From Gammaproteobacteria bacterium (GTDB lineage Bacteria; Pseudomonadota; Gammaproteobacteria; Thiotrichales; Thiotrichaceae): 64,000 nt of DNA. Numbering within the stretch: the first letter of the stretch is position 1; every line of letters starts with the position of its first letter. The notes under the pieces are model-generated. The model did not search any database. It saw nothing but the letters and a program-made list of their open reading frames with translations, and was not told where the DNA came from. The stretch spans positions 34,956-98,955 of the forward strand of contig JAHJJD010000052.1 in assembly GCA_018822845.1 (NCBI GenBank). Direction: 5' to 3'. Position numbers and translations under genes: made by a program. Shown here piece after piece: positions 62,744 through 64,000 of the stretch.

Positions 62744-63136
62744 ATGAAACACTCCGATTTTCAGATTGGCACAGAATTTTTCACCGCATCCGGCAAGTGG
62801 CGTTGCACTGATGTTGGTACTCGTGTGATTGTGGCGATTTCGTTAGAGCCAAGAGAAACAGTGCGTTTGTGGATGGATACGAAAGGTGAACGGGTGCAAG
62901 AAACTTTCATCAGCGATGACCCGCGTGACCTTATCGGGCCACCGTATAGTGTGGCGGAATCGGTGTTTGACGAATACGATCTGGATGGATGTTCTACTTG
63001 TGTCGATGATTTTGCCGATAAAGCAATCACCGCTGACGTAGTGGCTGCTGAAGCCCATTTTCAGGAAAGGGTTGAATGCGGACGTGGCAATACTGAGCGC
63101 GGGCTGGAATTGCTGCGCAAGGCAATGAGCGAGTAG
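62744..63136 (+). CDS. Small hypothetical protein
   Basis: A 130-residue soluble protein starting MKHSDFQIGTEFFTASGKWRCTDVGTR. The ATG at 62744 follows 31 bases after the previous gene; the frame is open from 62675 but the longer start lies inside that gene. The first half is beta-rich (VIVAISLE, TVRLWMDTKGERVQETFISDD), the second half helical with a CSTC pair. Not recognised. It precedes a toxin-antitoxin pair by 39 bases. Confidence 0.6.
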   Translation: MKHSDFQIGTEFFTASGKWRCTDVGTRVIVAISLEPRETVRLWMDTKGERVQETFISDDPRDLIGPPYSVAESVFDEYDLDGCSTCVDDFADKAITADVVAAEAHFQERVECGRGNTERGLELLRKAMSE

Positions 63137-63175
63137 AATGAAATATCCTATTTTTCTTGTGAAAGGTGAAACACC

Positions 63176-63397
63176 ATGATCCCTAACGCCGTACTACAGG
63201 ACTTTGAAACACTACCCCTAGATGCGCAACAGCAGGTTATTGATTTCATCGCTTTTATCAAGACACGTTACCAGGCAAGGGTAACAAAACAACCCCGGAA
63301 TACACAGGAAAGCTCTTTCGGCAGCATCAAGGTAAAGAAAAAAGTGACCTTGGAACAAATGGATGAAGCTATTCGTCAACGTGGAGCAACACTTTGA
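63176..63397 (+). CDS. VapB-like antitoxin (DUF2281 type)
   Basis: A 73-residue protein with LPLDAQQQVIDFIAFIKTRY, typical of small antitoxins that sit before PIN toxins, and a C-terminal tail (KVTLEQMDEAIRQRGATL) that would wrap the toxin. AAAGGTGAAA precedes the ATG. Its stop overlaps the TTG start of the toxin gene by 4 bases, consistent with coupled expression. Confidence 0.8.
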   Translation: MIPNAVLQDFETLPLDAQQQVIDFIAFIKTRYQARVTKQPRNTQESSFGSIKVKKKVTLEQMDEAIRQRGATL

Positions 63398-63819
63398 TTG
63401 CGGTCGATACCAACATACTGGTTCGGGTTCTGACTGATGATGAGGAATCACCAGAGCAAACAGAGCAAGCACGCGCTTTGGTAAAAGCTGCTAAACGTGT
63501 TTTTGTGCCACAAGTGGTACAGGTTGAGTTTGTTTGGGTCTTGGAGCAGGCTTATGATCTTGAAAAAGATGACGTTGTGGCTGCTTTAGAAACTTTGCGC
63601 GACGATCCTACTTACGAGTTGCAGCATCCTGAGCACTTCATACAAGCCTTAATGCGTTTTCGCCAAAGCAATGCAGGGTTTGCGGATTCGATTATTGCGG
63701 TAGAAAGCCAGCAGGCTAATATGACGTTGTGGACGTTTGATCGCAAGTTGAGCAAGCAAGAAGGTGTGCAGCGTTTACTACCGGCATCACTAGCAGAGTT
63801 TGAAAGTCAAAAAAATTGA
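63394..63819 (+). CDS. VapC-like PIN-domain ribonuclease toxin
   Basis: A 141-residue PIN-domain protein. Acidic catalytic residues appear in AVDTNILVRVL (Asp5), VQVEFVWVLEQ (Glu) and NAGFADSIIAVES (Asp). The start is TTG at 63394, overlapping the antitoxin stop; the first ATG is far inside. VapC toxins cut specific tRNA or rRNA when their antitoxin is lost. Confidence 0.85.
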   Translation: MIAVDTNILVRVLTDDEESPEQTEQARALVKAAKRVFVPQVVQVEFVWVLEQAYDLEKDDVVAALETLRDDPTYELQHPEHFIQALMRFRQSNAGFADSIIAVESQQANMTLWTFDRKLSKQEGVQRLLPASLAEFESQKN

Positions 63820-64000
63820 TCGGATGAGGAAATAAGTAATTAATCCTACTGAAAATATCGGGTGAACTTAAACAAACGACACCAAAGTCCCATAGGATTT
63901 TGCGCAAACCCATAGCCAGTAAGGCGTAGCGCCCATTTCCCGCTTCCCATTTTCAGCCCTGCCATCCGCCCGGTTTTTTGGGGACTGCCAAACCCACCGA
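63820..64000. other. End of window, no gene seen
   Basis: The last 181 bases show no convincing coding region. Whether a gene begins or ends at the window edge cannot be judged. Confidence 0.4.

Overview
The window looks like one contiguous stretch of a gammaproteobacterial chromosome, GC-rich except for one AT-rich island. Genes of gammaproteobacterial type (a Cpx-like CpxRA pair, a PqiABC-type MCE system, KatG, a di-haem cytochrome c peroxidase) and an Mbx/MBS-like respiratory complex suggest a Thiotrichales-like sulfur oxidiser such as Thiothrix. That assignment is inference; there is no rRNA or tRNA here to confirm it.

Layout. 1-3639 (+): the end of a membrane protein, a small zinc-ribbon protein, and a CHAT protease / STAND ATPase / TPR protein. 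3792-8690 (-): glycine cleavage operon gcvT-gcvH-gcvP behind a tandem glycine riboswitch with an intrinsic terminator. 8893-19985 (+): thirteen overlapping genes for a membrane-bound, ion-translocating oxidoreductase built from Mrp-type and complex I/hydrogenase-4-type subunits. Their order matches the archaeal mbx/mbs operon, and a NAD(P)H/FAD module is fused to the last iron-sulfur subunit. 20015-23939 (-): a small protein and a PqiABC-like lipid-transport operon. 24109-29178 (+): a GNAT-nitrilase fusion, a long helical-repeat protein and a DmeF-like cation exporter. 29189-35906 (-): a CotH-type protein and a MacAB/NodT-like tripartite exporter. 36026-45222 (-): a receiver protein, a giant CheB-CheR-PAS-GAF-histidine kinase and two hybrid kinases. 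45440-46006 (-): a Spy/CpxP-like lipoprotein. 46144-52171: an AAA-ATPase/nuclease gene and an AT-rich pair (sigma-like HTH protein plus nuclease-helicase) that looks like a transferred defence cassette. 52573-54636 (+): cpxRA-like two-component genes. 54660-62185 (-): cytochrome c peroxidase, an OmpA-BON / microprotein / repeat-protein operon, katG and a pirin. 62332-63819 (+): small genes ending in a VapBC-like toxin-antitoxin pair.

Three themes link regions. First, arrays of GTAAA boxes with CpxR-like spacing precede the cpxRA genes, the Spy-like gene and the exporter operon, suggesting one envelope-stress regulon. Second, several families of short palindromic repeats lie between operon genes, in the riboswitch, and in frame inside gcvP and the CHAT gene. 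Third, the best candidate for a little-described system is the bacterial Mbx/MBS-like complex. Its hydrogenase-like subunits have lost the Ni-Fe cysteines and one proximal-cluster cysteine, as expected for a non-hydrogenase enzyme.
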